Below, piece after piece: positions 62,851 through 64,000 of a DNA stretch of 64,000 bases. The position numbers and the translations under genes are program-made. Source of the DNA: Rotaria sp. Silwood1. Lineage: Eukaryota; Rotifera; Eurotatoria; Philodinida; Philodinidae. The stretch spans positions 62,001 through 126,000 of the forward strand of contig CAJNOP010000117.1 in NCBI GenBank assembly GCA_905250075.1. The letters run 5' to 3'. How positions within the stretch are numbered: the first letter of the stretch is position 1; each line of letters begins with the position of its first letter. Below the pieces are notes generated by a model. It did no database searches and was not told where the DNA came from. It worked only from the letters and a program-made list of their open reading frames with translations.

Positions 62851-63838
62851 ATTTCAATGTGTATGAATGATTCTATAGGAACTCTTTAGTGTGTGCCATT
62901 CAAATATTTTCTTCGACTCTATTACTTTAATGTAGATCTGATATATATATACATATTAGTTTTGTCATTATTAATGTGTTATTGTCTTTTCCGCATATCA
63001 TATATATATATATATAAATAATAATTTTCTTCTATAAAAATAATTCTTTCTCTTGGTTGATTGATATAAAGTCCACTGAAATTTTCGTAGTGGTAAGTGT
63101 TATTAGTTTTTTTTTTCTTCTCTTTTTTTTGTTCCGTTGTATATGTGTATGTTTTATGTGTGAGAGAGAGAGAGAGAGTCGTCTATGTGTAAGTCTATAA
63201 GTGTGTGGTTTCTTCTTTTTTTTTTTCGTTTGTTCTTGTGTTATTGTCTCGATTTGAGGCAAAAATTGTTGCAGTACGTTTTTTGTTTTATTTCATGAAA
63301 AGAGTCAGATGAAAAAAGAAAAAAAAAGAACATGATTGATAATAAATTAAATGAAGAATGATTATTATTTTTGAATTTTATTAATATTTCAATTGTTCAA
63401 AACTTATCTTATAAGAGAATTATTGGAAATTATGGTTCTATATTTAGAAAATCTCTATCATTCGAAAAAAGACAAACGATACTTCGAAATGCAATATAAT
63501 ACTACGGTCATTTCACTAATATTGATTGAATATTTTCGTCTTATATTTTTCGAAGAAAAATTTAAAAAAAAGCTTTTTTCAATAAAAGATCTAAATTGTT
63601 TATAAGTTTGTTAGATTGGTGTTTTGTAACAATATCAAAAATCAAATTTGTTGATGTGCTGTCCTTGTTTTTTGGAATGATTGCTTTTAACTTTTTGAGA
63701 ATACTAACCAGCGTCCTACATCTCTTGTTAACTAAAATTTTTCTAACTACCAATAATTTTCTGTTGGACATAATGTAATGAACTACTTTCATATTGACTT
63801 AAATATTGTCGCTTAATATCTCTCAAATTTTCTATTTG
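62851..63838. other. Intergenic with simple repeats
   Basis: Probable 3' UTR of nanos, AT dinucleotide runs (about 62940-62952, 63001-63016), a GA microsatellite (about 63161-63178) and T-runs. Frames at 63032-63262, 63393-63605 and 63562-63792 are low complexity or without motifs. Confidence 0.55.
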
Positions 63839-63973
63839 CTACACATTACCAATTTTGACAGCTTGACCATCAATATCGATACGTTCAAGTATATCTGCTG
63901 CTACTAATTTTTTTAGCAGCTGATGTACCGTGAATACAAGATGCATCATCATCTTCAAAAACGTAATCATTAT
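63839..63973 (-). CDS. Possible terminal exon of a minus-strand gene leaving the window
   Basis: On the minus strand an acceptor-like TTATTTATAG (about 63974-63983) is followed by open sequence ending in LVAADILERIDIDGQAVKIG plus NV and a TAG stop. The first half reads more convincingly in another frame (NDYVFEDDDASCIHGTSAAK), with the switch at a run of seven A on the coding strand. That would mean a one-base frameshift, a sequence error, or chance. Family not recognised; the rest would lie beyond base 64000. Confidence 0.35.
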   Translation of the reverse strand: MMITFLKMMMHLVFTVHQLLKKLVAADILERIDIDGQAVKIGNV

Positions 63974-64000
63974 CTATAAATAATTGTTTTATTGAAAATA

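Noticed and set aside
1-64000. tRNA, rRNA, CRISPR arrays, LTR or retroviral genes
   Set aside because: Looked for B-box-like GGTTCGA contexts, direct-repeat arrays and reverse transcriptase or capsid motifs; none was convincing.

Overview
This is eukaryotic, AT-rich DNA with intron-bearing genes. Most introns are only 45-75 bp, with a minority of 0.5-1.2 kb. Gene content is animal: NMDA-type glutamate receptor, T-box factor, Nanos, LDLa/EGF GPCR, ZAP/PARP14-like ADP-ribosyltransferase, UBE2N. Degenerate TGTGGG-type tracts recur; TGTGGG is the telomere repeat reported for the bdelloid rotifer Adineta vaga. My best inference is a bdelloid rotifer, but no database search was possible.

Layout. 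0.2-1.3 kb: single-exon membrane-anchored SDR (+). 2.8-6.8 kb: a short costars-domain (ABRA-like) gene and a T-brain-like T-box gene, both on the minus strand. 7.9-8.6 kb: an inverted-repeat element with a decayed coding remnant. 10.2-17.6 kb: a TARG1/OARD1 ADP-ribose hydrolase and a large tail-anchored coiled-coil (golgin-like) gene, both minus, the latter carrying two hairpin elements in introns. 19.3-25.1 kb: UBE2N (Ubc13) and hexosaminidase D (+). 25.5-27.6 kb: telomere-like tracts bracketing a broken CENP-B/pogo-type DDE transposon. 28.4-35.2 kb: an LDLa/EGF seven-transmembrane receptor (-). 37.4-37.9 kb: a large telomere-like block with strand flips. 39.3-46.5 kb: a 17-exon PARP gene (+) joining a ZAP/PARP12-type CCCH amino end to macro, WWE and ART domains. 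46.5-52.8 kb: a gene-poor stretch. 52.9-59.2 kb: a 12-exon NMDA-type receptor (+). 60.0-62.9 kb: an orphan small basic gene and nanos (+). The last 160 bases hold the possible end of a minus-strand gene running off the window.

Spliced models were built by hand from GT/AG sites with matched phases. They close exactly in frame for SDR (no introns), ABRA-like, T-box, OARD1, UBE2N, HEXD, PARP, the glutamate receptor, the orphan gene and nanos. The GPCR closes only if one base is added in exon 1. The golgin-like gene was only partly traced. There is no sign of an operon. The functional links visible are an ADP-ribose writer (PARP) and eraser (OARD1) in the same window, and two developmental regulators (T-brain, nanos). 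No tRNA, rRNA, CRISPR, retroviral or LTR sequence was recognised.
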